DNA of 64,000 nucleotides, taken from positions 1 through 64,000 of the forward strand of contig JBGSHS010000370.1 of NCBI GenBank assembly GCA_041752115.1, written 5' to 3'. The notes under the pieces are model-generated. The model was not told where the DNA came from. It saw nothing but the letters and a program-made list of their open reading frames with translations, and searched no databases. Made by a program: the position numbers and the translations under genes. The DNA is from JAJRVM01 sp041752115 (lineage in GTDB: Bacteria; Planctomycetota; Planctomycetia; Pirellulales; Pirellulaceae). Positions 18,560-26,649 of the stretch are shown in pieces. The first letter of the stretch is position 1. Each line of letters opens with the position of its first letter.

Positions 18560-19945
18560 ATGAGTACCCCACGTCAGATCCCACCGACCGCGACCACCCC
18601 GAAATCATCGTGTCAGCCCACTCGGCGCGAGTTCCTGCAGGCAGGAAGTGCGCTGGTAGCTGGATCGGTGTTGGCCGGTTTGAGTATTCCTCACGTGTTT
18701 GCTTCCGAAGACAATACGATTCGACTGGCGCTGATTGGATGTGGAGGTCGGGGGAGTGGTGCGGTGGTCAACGCGTGTGAAGTGCCAGGCGGCCCGGTGA
18801 AGCTGGTCGCGATGGCCGATGTGGTTGAAACGCGTTTGGAAAATTCTCTGAAGGCACTCACGGAGCTGTATCCCGACAACATCGATGTACCCTCCGACCG
18901 TCGGTTCATTGGTTTTGATGCGTATCGACAGGCGATAGATTGTCTGGGCCCCGGTGATGTGGCGATGCTGACCGGTTACGCCGGTTTTCGTCCGGGTCAG
19001 CTGGAGTACGCGGTGGAAAAGGGGGTCAACGTGTTCATGGAGAAGTCGTTTGCGACCGATCCACCCGGCGCTCGACGCGTGATTGCCGCCGGGGAAGCAG
19101 CGGCCAAAAAGAACCTCAAGATTGCGGCCGGGCTGATGTGCCGCCACAGCGTGAATCGGCAGGAGTTGATCCGCCGGATTCGCGACGGAGAGCTGGGGGA
19201 GTTGCAACTGATCCGCGCCTACCGGATGGAGGCCGTCGGGCCGCTGGGGCCGAAGCCGGCTGACGAGAGTGAACTGCTCTGGCAATTCCGGAACTTCTTC
19301 CGCTTCCTGTGGGTGTCCGGCGGATTGTTCGCCGAAATGGACATCCATCAAATCGATGAAATCTGCTGGCTCAAAGACGCTCTTCCCGTCTCCGCTCATG
19401 GCATCGGTGGGCGTGCGGCCAACAGTACCGACTGCAGCCAGAATCTGGATTCGTTTTCCATCGAGTGGACATTCGCTGACGGGACGAAAGCGACCGACGT
19501 CGTGCGGTATCTGGCCGGCTGCCATAACGAATTCGCCACCTACGTCCACGGGACCAAGTGTGCTGCGCAGTTCTCAGGCAACATTCACGCCCCGACGGTC
19601 CAGATCTATCGCGATCAGCGAATCGCACGTGACAATATTACCTGGAAGGCGCCAGAAGAGCAGTACACGTCCTGGCAGGCAGAGTGGATCGAGCTGCTCA
19701 AAGCTATCCGCCATGATCTGCCGCACAACGAGGCCAAGCGGGCGGCCGAATCCAACCTGGTCGACATGATGGGGCGTGCGGCCGTCCACAGTGGCCAGAT
19801 CGTGACGTGGGACGACGTGATCACCTCGGAGTTCCAGTTCTGTCCCGGCATCGACACGATGGACTACGATACGCCCCCTCCGATTCAACCGGATAGCCAG
19901 GGCCGTTATCCCGTTCCCATTCCCGGAATGTGGACGGAAACGTAA
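18560..19945 (+). CDS. Tat-exported Gfo/Idh/MocA family oxidoreductase
   Basis: A 461-residue protein with a twin-arginine signal (TRREFLQAGSALVAG near residue 22) followed by a Rossmann domain starting LALIGCGGRGSG, and a C-terminal alpha/beta substrate domain. Members are NAD(P)-dependent dehydrogenases or hydrolases of sugars and inositols that carry their cofactor through the Tat system. The usual EKP motif reads MEKSF, keeping the lysine but losing the proline. MDIHQIDEICWL carries the conserved His and Asp of the active site region. The start has GGAG eight bases upstream. It is closely related to the gene at 60.5 kb, which keeps EKP. The substrate is unknown. Confidence 0.92.
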   Translation: MSTPRQIPPTATTPKSSCQPTRREFLQAGSALVAGSVLAGLSIPHVFASEDNTIRLALIGCGGRGSGAVVNACEVPGGPVKLVAMADVVETRLENSLKALTELYPDNIDVPSDRRFIGFDAYRQAIDCLGPGDVAMLTGYAGFRPGQLEYAVEKGVNVFMEKSFATDPPGARRVIAAGEAAAKKNLKIAAGLMCRHSVNRQELIRRIRDGELGELQLIRAYRMEAVGPLGPKPADESELLWQFRNFFRFLWVSGGLFAEMDIHQIDEICWLKDALPVSAHGIGGRAANSTDCSQNLDSFSIEWTFADGTKATDVVRYLAGCHNEFATYVHGTKCAAQFSGNIHAPTVQIYRDQRIARDNITWKAPEEQYTSWQAEWIELLKAIRHDLPHNEAKRAAESNLVDMMGRAAVHSGQIVTWDDVITSEFQFCPGIDTMDYDTPPPIQPDSQGRYPVPIPGMWTET

Positions 19946-20092
19946 TTGCTTCCGCGTGTCGCTGGCACGAAAGGCGGGTTCGGAAGACGGCCGACGCTTA
20001 AGCATGACGCTCTGCCAGATGACACCGCGTGTGCCGGACATTACGTGGGGCGAACCGGAGTTCTGACCATGTCTCGGCCTCAGCGGAAGACT

Positions 20093-20190
20093 AAATGACC
20101 GAGCGCGATTATGCGGCGCGCCGCTTGGGGATGCCAGCGTTCTGCCGTTTGCGCGAGTGATTCCTATCGCCGAATCGCGCTCGGTCATTT
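20093..20190. mobile_element. 98-bp MITE-like element with 18-bp perfect terminal inverted repeats
   Basis: AAATGACCGAGCGCGATT (20093-20110) is matched by its exact reverse complement at 20173-20190. The interior contains GCGGCGCGCCGC, itself self-complementary. Pieces of the terminus (GCGCGATT, ATGACCGAGCG) recur in intergenic DNA near 9020, 27999, 41373, 57631 and 59913, so it belongs to a dispersed family. No target-site duplication could be identified. Confidence 0.6.
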
Positions 20191-20479
20191 GGTTCGGTGG
20201 TTGCGGGTGCTGGCTCGATCCATCACCCGCCGTGCAGACACGTATTGTTTATGTGGGAGCGGGAGGCAAGAGGCTTTGGTCCTTGGCCGTAACCACGCTC
20301 GCGCAGAGCGTGCGAAGTGACGAACCCGCTGACTGACGAACGTAGCTGCCAATAAATGAAAGAGCAGTTGTTCTCGCAGTCCTCATACGCCCAATCGAGT
20401 CAGGATGACGGCCATTGAGGTGTGTTGCTGTACTATTGGGGGAAGCGAGGTCGGTAGAAAGGGATACTGTGAAATTTGT

Positions 20480-20508
20480 TTGCAAATCACTGGGCGATTT
20501 GGTATAAA
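20480..20508 (+). promoter_or_regulatory. Possible sigma-70-like promoter
   Basis: TTGCAA (20480-20485) and TATAAA (20503-20508) are separated by 17 bases inside an AT-rich tract. The next plausible gene starts at 20987, so a long leader would be needed. Planctomycete promoters are poorly characterised, so this is a weak call. Confidence 0.25.
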
Positions 20509-20986
20509 CTGTGACGTGAAGCGCGAGTCGGCGCTGCTCATCCCACCCACCTCTCCACAGCACGTGCGCATCGGCGCACCGCATATCTTTCGATGTGCAG
20601 CAACTGCCCACAGTGACGATGCTGCTGGGTGTGTCGCCAATGTCTGGCCAGTGCCCATGATGCGGCTGGTTTGTTCACCGTTGGTCGGTGATGGTTCTTT
20701 TTTTCACGGTTCTCTCTTTCTACATACGGCAACTTCTGGACTGATCCTATCCACCGCATGTGATGCGGTGAGTTACACCGTAAGGGGTGGTGCTGGGATT
20801 CAGCTGCCAGTTGGCCGGTCTCGAAGAGAGACTCCGACATAACGCCGGGTGATGTACCCATCACTCAGCGCACGACGTATCGAGTCAGCGGGATTTCCCA
20901 AGCGGGATCGCAGCGGTTTGGCGATTCTCGGCGCGCGCGTGTCGAGAGGATTTGTTTTCCCTTCTTGGGGCATTGGAGGTGAGCTG

Positions 20987-21370
20987 ATGAGAGCGAGTAG
21001 TGTAGTGTGGGTGTGTGCGTTGATCCTGCTGGGAGCCATACTGGCATCGGCGACGGAGAGCCGTGCCGGCGAAGTGGAGATTGTGATTGCTCCCAACACA
21101 ATCAATCTTCAGACGCACAATGAATGGGTGACCGTGCATGTGGACATCCCTTTCTCCGTGGTGTCGGGAGCGGTGAGCCTTGATGGCATCCAGTCCGTCT
21201 TCACGAAGCCGGACAACTGTGGCAATCTGGTGGCGAAATTCAATTCCGAAGACGTCAAAGCCATACTGGAGGTCGGAGTCGTCACGCTTACGCTCGTCGG
21301 CGTCACCGACGCGGGTGAGATCTTCACCGGCTCCGACTGCGTTCGCGTGATCGATCGCGCCGGGAAGTGA
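20987..21370 (+). CDS. Small secreted protein, Ig-like fold suspected
   Basis: A 127-residue protein with a Sec signal (MRASSVVWVCALILLGAILA, cleaved near residue 25). The mature 100 residues alternate beta strands, with VSLDGIQSVFTKPDNCGN and VGVTDAGEIFTGSDCVRV, and two cysteines that could pair. This pattern matches small secreted beta-sandwich proteins; no catalytic residues are evident. The start has an excellent GGAGGTGA site six bases upstream. Exact family unknown. Confidence 0.65.
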   Translation: MRASSVVWVCALILLGAILASATESRAGEVEIVIAPNTINLQTHNEWVTVHVDIPFSVVSGAVSLDGIQSVFTKPDNCGNLVAKFNSEDVKAILEVGVVTLTLVGVTDAGEIFTGSDCVRVIDRAGK

Positions 21371-22189
21371 GTTTTCTGCGCTTTTCGGTACGCCTTGGAC
21401 TACGAGCAAGGGTGGTTCATCGGGGGCAGCTTGACGGTGGCCCTGTTGCGACCACTGATCCTTGAGGCTATGGGGCGAAGGGCGAGCCTGCTCGACGGCG
21501 AATTCTGAGTTGGCTTTCGATTTCGGCCGCTTCCTTCGCCCCAGCAGTCCGTGTGACCGGGGACCTCTAAGACGTTGCGCGATTCCTCATTGGCCGCGAA
21601 CGCCGCAGAATCGCGAGCGTTGACTCAGAATCCAACCGATTACCGCAGAATATTAAACATCCAGCCACAGAATGGTGCCGGATGAGCAGGCGAATACGGA
21701 GCAACGCATCGCGGGATCGCGAGGGGACTGCAAAGTGATGCCCCCTCGCGGTAACGGGGTATTGCGCGTTCGATATTTTCAGATTGCGACGCCGAGCGGA
21801 CCAACGCACCCCCACCGTTCACTCCTGCTGTGTCACTTGAGGATCCATGCCGTGTTTGGCCTGTTGCTGGTGACATGCTTCCGCACGCTCTGCCTGCCTT
21901 TGTATGACCGCTGTGCAGGCAGTGATGCCGATCCAATGGCTTAAGGTTCACTGGTCTTGCCCCTGTCAGGGGGCGACTGGTCAGGGTGTATCCTCTTGCG
22001 ATCCGTACTGGCTTGCGAGCGGCACTGGCGGCTGTTCTGTGAGGCTGGGAGCTGGTGGCCGCCCAAGGAAATCCTGCCGGAAAGATGGTATTCTCCGCTT
22101 ATGCTTGCTACAAATCGTTGGCAATTCACCGGCATCGCGTTCATACATCGCGGGGAGCTTTTCGAGCACTCACCAGGGAGTATCGGCTG
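21371..22189. other. Intergenic, about 820 bp, with fragments of dispersed phrases
   Basis: Positions 21570-21680 carry GTTGCGCGATTCCTCATTGG and CAGAATCGCGAGCGTTGACT-type wording shared with other spacers (20.1, 60.08 kb). Nothing else is recognisable and no gene is supported. Confidence 0.45.
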
Positions 22190-22789
22190 ATGAAACGTGC
22201 GTTGGGTATCGCGCTGGCGCTGCTGGCGGTAACGGTCACTGCTTGGGGGCAGGAGGCGAGGGAAGCGAACACGACAGACCGTCAGGTTCCCGAGGCGAAG
22301 CAGACGAGCCTGGGGCTGTATGTCACGGCCAAGGAAGCGTACGAACGGTGGCGGGCCGATCCGGACGAAGTGAAGGTCCTCGACGTTCGAACACCGGAAG
22401 AATATGCCTTCGTCGGACATGCGGAAATGGCTCGCAACGTTCCTTTGTCGTTCTTCGTTCAGGCTTGGGACGCCGACAAAAAAAAGGCTCCGGTCATGAA
22501 ACCGAACCCCGATTTCGTGGCACAGGTTAAGGCTCTCTATCAGCCGGACGAGACGATCCTGATCATCTGTCGTTCGGGAAGCCGCAGCAGGAAGGCGGTC
22601 GAGGCCTTGGCCGAAGCGGGTTTCAAGCACGCTTACAACGTCATCGATGGCATGGAAGGTGATGAAGTCAAGGAAGAAGCAGATAGCCTGTTTCTGGGAA
22701 CACGCGTCAAGAATGGCTGGAAGAACTCCGGGGCCCCCTGGACGTATGAACTTGATCCCACTTTGATGTATACGGAGCGGCCCAAATAG
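22190..22789 (+). CDS. Secreted rhodanese-domain protein
   Basis: A 199-residue protein with a Sec signal (MKRALGIALALLAVTVTAWG) and one rhodanese domain (about 45-185). The active-site loop is IICRSGSRS with catalytic cysteine 127, and the CH2 motif VLDVRTPEEYAFVGH is present at 63-77. Rhodaneses move sulfane sulfur; a periplasmic single-domain form may serve in sulfur or redox handling. The start has AGGGAG nine bases upstream. A run of eight As (ACAAAAAAAAGG near 22477) is a possible slippage site inside the gene, but the frame is intact. Monocistronic. Confidence 0.9.
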   Translation: MKRALGIALALLAVTVTAWGQEAREANTTDRQVPEAKQTSLGLYVTAKEAYERWRADPDEVKVLDVRTPEEYAFVGHAEMARNVPLSFFVQAWDADKKKAPVMKPNPDFVAQVKALYQPDETILIICRSGSRSRKAVEALAEAGFKHAYNVIDGMEGDEVKEEADSLFLGTRVKNGWKNSGAPWTYELDPTLMYTERPK

Positions 22790-23293
22790 TGGGGGCGCTG
22801 CAGTGGCGATTCGGTGTCAGCAGCCGGTGAAACGCCGCAGTGGTCTCGACCAGGCGGCGCTGACGAGTGTTTTGCGGTGCGTTGGTCGCACGTGTGGGTC
22901 AGAGGTCGAATCTGCAGAGGCAAAGTCTGATTCGTAGATTGTGCATGCGGGTTGTGGAGGGCAGGGACGGCACACATCGGCCTCCGACGTGTTTGGCAGC
23001 GGGCGCATCCAATCAAGAAATCTGCGCGGTTGTCCAAGATCGAGCGTTGGGGGGCGAATCACCGAAGTTGCAGGTGTGGCGACTCTAGCGGCGCATAGCT
23101 AGCTTTCGGTCGGAAAAGTGGTCCACGTGCTCGTTCGTGGTGAGGCTATCGGCCGTGTCATGGCCAAGATCCAGAACGGGCGTAGAATGGCGGGCGTACA
23201 CGAGCGGGTCAGGCACACCGGCGGCTGGATCGCGGTTGTTAAAAACGTTTTTGGACCGCGGGTTACGAGGACTTACTCCACGGATCGAGAATC
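22790..23293. other. Intergenic, about 500 bp
   Basis: No gene supported. A short palindrome AAAAACGTTTTT lies at about 23241-23252, upstream of the ExbD-like gene; whether it is regulatory is unknown. Confidence 0.4.
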
Positions 23294-23938
23294 ATGCATT
23301 CCTATGCTCCCCCTCGCAGACGAAGTTCAGTTGGCGTCGTACTTGGCATCCTCTTTGTGGTGGGGTTGATTTTCATGGGCTTGATTGTGGTGGGAGCGAT
23401 CTTCTTCCTCTCGGCAACGTCTGCCGCACGCTCCGAAGCGGTGCATGCACGGGCGATGGTCGCACAGGAGCGGGCCATGCGTGAGCTGGAGCGTGCGCGT
23501 ACTTACCAGGACCAGCGGGAGCACGTTCTGGATGCAGTGCCACAGGCGTACGAGATGCCGGCTGCCGCGGCGGAATCGGCCGCGAGCACGGACGGGGCAG
23601 CTGCCGCGATTACTTACCAGTCGTATCCCTCGAATGTGAATCCTTACGCTCCCGCGTCGGCAGCAGCGCAAGAAGAGCATGCGGAAGAGCCGATTCGCGT
23701 GGCGAATCGAGAGATCACGATCGAACTGAATCAGGACGGACAGGTCTCGATGGATGGACAGCTGATCGAACTGGCGAATCTCGAGTCGGCATTGCGATCG
23801 GCCATTTCAGGACGTGAGTCGGCCGTGTCACTGGTGATCAAGGCCGACAAAAAGTGTCTGTTCGAGCCAGTCGCAGAAGTGCTGAGTATCTGCAAGACGG
23901 TGGATATCCCCAGTGTGCGCATTGCCGCGCGGGATTGA
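23294..23938 (+). CDS. ExbD/TolR-like protein without an adjacent ExbB
   Basis: A 214-residue protein with a single N-terminal transmembrane helix (residues 14-38), a low-complexity Ala/Glu-rich linker (about 45-135) and a C-terminal domain reading ITIELNQDGQVSMDGQ ... LVIKADKKCLFEPVAEVL, the periplasmic ExbD/TolR fold with the KADxxxxxxxVxxVxxxCxxxxI pattern. ExbD works with ExbB as a proton-driven stator for TonB. No exbB or tonB gene is nearby. The transmembrane Asp that carries protons in true ExbD is not obvious, so the protein may be a structural relative rather than a motor part. Confidence 0.7.
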   Translation: MHSYAPPRRRSSVGVVLGILFVVGLIFMGLIVVGAIFFLSATSAARSEAVHARAMVAQERAMRELERARTYQDQREHVLDAVPQAYEMPAAAAESAASTDGAAAAITYQSYPSNVNPYAPASAAAQEEHAEEPIRVANREITIELNQDGQVSMDGQLIELANLESALRSAISGRESAVSLVIKADKKCLFEPVAEVLSICKTVDIPSVRIAARD

Positions 23939-24303
23939 CTACGTAGCGTAGCACGCACTTCAGTGCGTGACTGCCCCGTCCAGGGCGTTGCACTGCCAGC
24001 AGCGGCACGCTGTTCGCACGCGGGGGAAGTGGAGTGCGCCCTGCAATTCTCCCTACGTAGCACGCACTTCAGTGCGTGACTGCCCTGCAATTCTCTCATG
24101 CTCTGCGCGAGCATGGCTACGGCGCGCGATCGCGCCTACGATTGATATTTGCACAATCGGCCAAACCGGCCATAATGGGGTCGGCATGGGACGAGAGAGC
24201 ATCTTCTTCGTGACGGAGCTCGTTCCTGTCCACTCACGGTCGTCAAGCCATTGGTTGGTGATCATATTCTGTGACAAACAGCGGGTTTGGGGAGTCTGGG
24301 ACG
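23939..24303. repeat. Intergenic region built of dispersed stem-loops
   Basis: Contains two copies of CACGCACTTCAGTGCGTG (23952-23969 and 24061-24078) and CATGCTC-TGCGC-GAGCATG (24097-24115), in the order GTAGCACGCACTTCAGTGCG, then GACTGCCC. The same stem-loops, inverted and rearranged, occur at 26561-26640. They do not have T tracts and are not simple terminators. Confidence 0.75.
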
Positions 24304-25155
24304 ATGTTACAATTCGGACGCAGATCGTTGATCGGGATTGGCTGCTGGATGTTGGCCGTAACCTGCCTGGCTGCGGGCGATGCGGAAGTTTCTTTTCAGA
24401 AGGGAAAGCAGCTCGTTGCGGCTGGCGATCTTCGGTCTGCAGTGCAGGCTCTGGCCGGTGCGGTCAAGCTGGAGCGTGCCAATCAACAGTATCTGCAGCA
24501 GTATCTGGTCACGCGACAGGCTTTGACGTACGAGTCGATGCTCAACAAAGAGCAGGATCCACAGCGGTGGGAGAAAGCTGCGCTGGCTCTTAGTTCGTTC
24601 TATACGTCGCAGGGACTGCCTCAGCATGCTCTGCCTGTGGATGAAGCGATCTTCCGCCGACTCAAGACGAGTGACGCGGCGATTCAACTGGCCGATACGC
24701 TGTTGAGCCTGGAGCAGCCGGATCGCGCGGCGCGCGTGCTGACCGAACTCAGCACCGAGCAGGTCACTTCGGCCAGCCAGGCGTTGTTCTGCGTGGCGTT
24801 GGTTCGGCAAGGCAAATCGGACGAAGCACGCAAGGTGGCGGCTGCTCTGCAGGTGGGAGCCGATGCCGACCCCGGTACGCTCTTTGTAGCGGCCCGCGCT
24901 CAAGGGGCGGTGGGGGCGAGTGAACAGGCTGTTGCACTGCTGGTCCGCTGTTTTGAGGGAGTTGCTCCCAGTCGGCTGGAACTGCTCAAAACTCACACGC
25001 GGTCGTGCCGAGATTTTTCCGTCATGGCGAGCAACGCCGCCTTTGCTCAAGCTTTGAAGACGGAGTCGAAGGTGCCGGAATCGAAGTGCAGTGGCGGCAG
25101 CAGCTGCAGCAGTTGCCCGATGCGCGGCGCGTGTGCTCACGGTGACGCCAAGTAG
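24304..25155 (+). CDS. Secreted TPR-type protein with Cys-rich tail
   Basis: A 283-residue protein with a signal ending LAVTCLAAGDAE, helical TPR-like repeats from about 25 to 245 (for example SFQKGKQLVAAGDLRSAVQAL and LALSSFYTSQGLPQHALPVD), and a short C-terminal tail SKCSGGSSCSSCPMRGAC that looks like a metal or Fe-S handling motif. It is followed after a 214-base spacer by a polyferredoxin membrane protein on the same strand, which also relies on cysteine ligands. The start has GGGGAG about ten bases upstream. A role in loading metal or protecting thiols is inference. Confidence 0.7.
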   Translation: MLQFGRRSLIGIGCWMLAVTCLAAGDAEVSFQKGKQLVAAGDLRSAVQALAGAVKLERANQQYLQQYLVTRQALTYESMLNKEQDPQRWEKAALALSSFYTSQGLPQHALPVDEAIFRRLKTSDAAIQLADTLLSLEQPDRAARVLTELSTEQVTSASQALFCVALVRQGKSDEARKVAAALQVGADADPGTLFVAARAQGAVGASEQAVALLVRCFEGVAPSRLELLKTHTRSCRDFSVMASNAAFAQALKTESKVPESKCSGGSSCSSCPMRGACAHGDAK

Positions 25156-25194
25156 GATCGCCAGAGAGGCAGCTTTGTGCTCTGACAACGCGGG

Positions 25195-25298
25195 GATTAC
25201 GGGTAGGGTGTCACTGGCTTCGCCAGTGCCGCAGCTGGTTGGTCCTTGCCAGTGCTGCACGGGCGAAGAGCGTAGTCCCCGAATCTTGAGTGTTGACA
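25195..25298. repeat. Intergenic hairpin repeat (copy 2)
   Basis: Carries the same parts as 16744-16842 (GTGTCACTGGCTTCGCC, GCCGCAGCTGGTTGG, AATCTTGAGTGTTGACA) in different order and orientation. CACTGGC-TTC-GCCAGTG at 25212-25228 is a perfect small hairpin. It lies between the TPR and polyferredoxin genes. Confidence 0.7.
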
Positions 25299-25369
25299 GA
25301 TCCTTGGCTGCCGCACGCCATAGCGGCGTGGCAGCAGGCAGGTGAGCAGTTCCGCGAGGGAGGTTGATC

Positions 25370-26560
25370 GTGACACGGACTCGGCGCATCGTGCAGGGCC
25401 TGTTTCTGGTGCTGGTCCTCGGTGGGGTATTCCTGCTGGAGGCCAACTGCGAACGGTGGTGTCCGTTTGGCGGCGTGGAGGCACTCTACACATACGTCGC
25501 CGAAGGCGACATGCTGTGCTCACTGGGAGTGTCGAATTTCTTCATCCTGGGGGGCGTGTTGGCGGCCACCCTGTTGCTGCGTCGTGCCTTTTGCGGATAC
25601 ATGTGTCCGCTGGGCGCGATTGGCGAGTGGATACGCGCGGCGGCTCAATCTCTGCGCATACCGCCTGTGTCCATCGCTCCCCGTTGGGATCGTCTGCTGA
25701 GCCTGCTCAAGTACCTGGTCCTGGTTGTCCTGCTGGTATGGACCTATCGGGCCGGCGAGCTCGTGTTTCGCGGCTACGATCCGTGTTATGCGCTGTTGAG
25801 TCGGCACGGCGAGGATATCACCTATTGGGCCTACGTGATCAGTGCCATGCTGGTGTTCGCGTCCGTTGTTGTCGTGCTGCCATTCTGTCGCTGGTTCTGT
25901 CCGTTGGCGGCGGTGCTGAACGTCTTCTCGCGATTCGGCTGGACTCGCGTTCAGCGTGATGATCAGTCGTGCCGCGGTTGCGGCAAGTGCGCCAGGAAAT
26001 GCCCGATGGCAATCCCGGTTGATCAAGTATTGCAGGTGACTCACGCACGCTGTATGGCATGTCTGGCGTGCGTCGAAGCCTGTCCGTCCGGCGTCTCACG
26101 CGACCGAGCTCTGCAATGGGGGCCACCCGGTCGCCGCGCGCGGAACTGGCCGCAATGGGCTCTGATTGCTCTGCTGCTGAGCTGCACGATGGGAGCCGTG
26201 TCGGCATCGTATCTGGTGAGCATTCCGTCGTTTGTGAAGTCCCGTGGAGATCGACCGGCCGCTGTGTCGATGCTGAAACTGAACGTGGAGGATCTTACCT
26301 GCCGCGGCCGTGCGAACCTGTTTGCCTATTTCCTGCAACGGGATGACTTGTTCGCGGTCGGTGGCTATTTGCACATTGCCGCCTGGCCCGGCCCAGGCCG
26401 GGCGCGGGTGGAAATTACGTTTGATCCCTCGGTTACGGACGAGATGGCGATCAAGCAAGCGATCACTGAGCCCTATTTCGAAACGGACAGCAACAGCTTC
26501 CGGCAATCGCCGTTCCAGATCGAGGGCTACGACCCGCTGCAGCTTGACGATTCGCTGTAG
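25370..26560 (+). CDS. 4Fe-4S polyferredoxin membrane protein (NapH/CcoG-like) with HMA-like C-terminus
   Basis: A 396-residue membrane protein with several helices (about 8-25, 52-72, 103-122, 147-172, 260-285). It carries the NapH/CcoG-type loops FCGYMCPLGAIGEW and FCRWFCPLAAV and two cytoplasmic 4Fe-4S motifs CRGCGKCARKCP and CMACLACVEACP. The last 100 residues read as a ferredoxin-like beta-alpha-beta-beta fold (LNVEDLTCRGRANLFAYFL ... VEITFDPSVTDEMAIKQAI) similar to heavy-metal-associated domains but with a single cysteine. Such proteins pass electrons across the membrane or assist copper and cofactor assembly. GTG at 25370 has GAGGGAGG six bases upstream and is preferred. It follows the TPR gene. 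Confidence 0.85.
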   Translation: MTRTRRIVQGLFLVLVLGGVFLLEANCERWCPFGGVEALYTYVAEGDMLCSLGVSNFFILGGVLAATLLLRRAFCGYMCPLGAIGEWIRAAAQSLRIPPVSIAPRWDRLLSLLKYLVLVVLLVWTYRAGELVFRGYDPCYALLSRHGEDITYWAYVISAMLVFASVVVVLPFCRWFCPLAAVLNVFSRFGWTRVQRDDQSCRGCGKCARKCPMAIPVDQVLQVTHARCMACLACVEACPSGVSRDRALQWGPPGRRARNWPQWALIALLLSCTMGAVSASYLVSIPSFVKSRGDRPAAVSMLKLNVEDLTCRGRANLFAYFLQRDDLFAVGGYLHIAAWPGPGRARVEITFDPSVTDEMAIKQAITEPYFETDSNSFRQSPFQIEGYDPLQLDDSL

Positions 26561-26649
26561 CACGCACTGGTACGTAGCCATGCTCGCGCAGAGCATGGGA
26601 GAATCAATCGCAGGGCGGTCACGCACTGAAGTGCGTGGCACGTACGACG
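26561..26649. repeat. Stem-loop repeat cluster between convergent genes
   Basis: CATGCTC-GCGCA-GAGCATG (26579-26597) and CACGCACTGAAGTGCGTG (26620-26637), the same stem-loops as at 23.95-24.12 kb. They sit between two convergent stops and could act as a bidirectional transcription stop, although no T tract is present. Confidence 0.7.

Larger units (their letters stand above)
19946..20986. other. Long intergenic region, about 1 kb, with a MITE-like element
   Basis: No credible gene. It contains an inverted-repeat element at 20093-20190, a stem-loop CACGCTC-GCGCA-GAGCGTG at 20294-20312 and, unusually for this window, an AT-richer tract near 20440-20510 with a possible promoter. A frame of 145 codons at 20405-20842 is open but has no recognisable domain or ribosome binding site. 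Confidence 0.45.
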
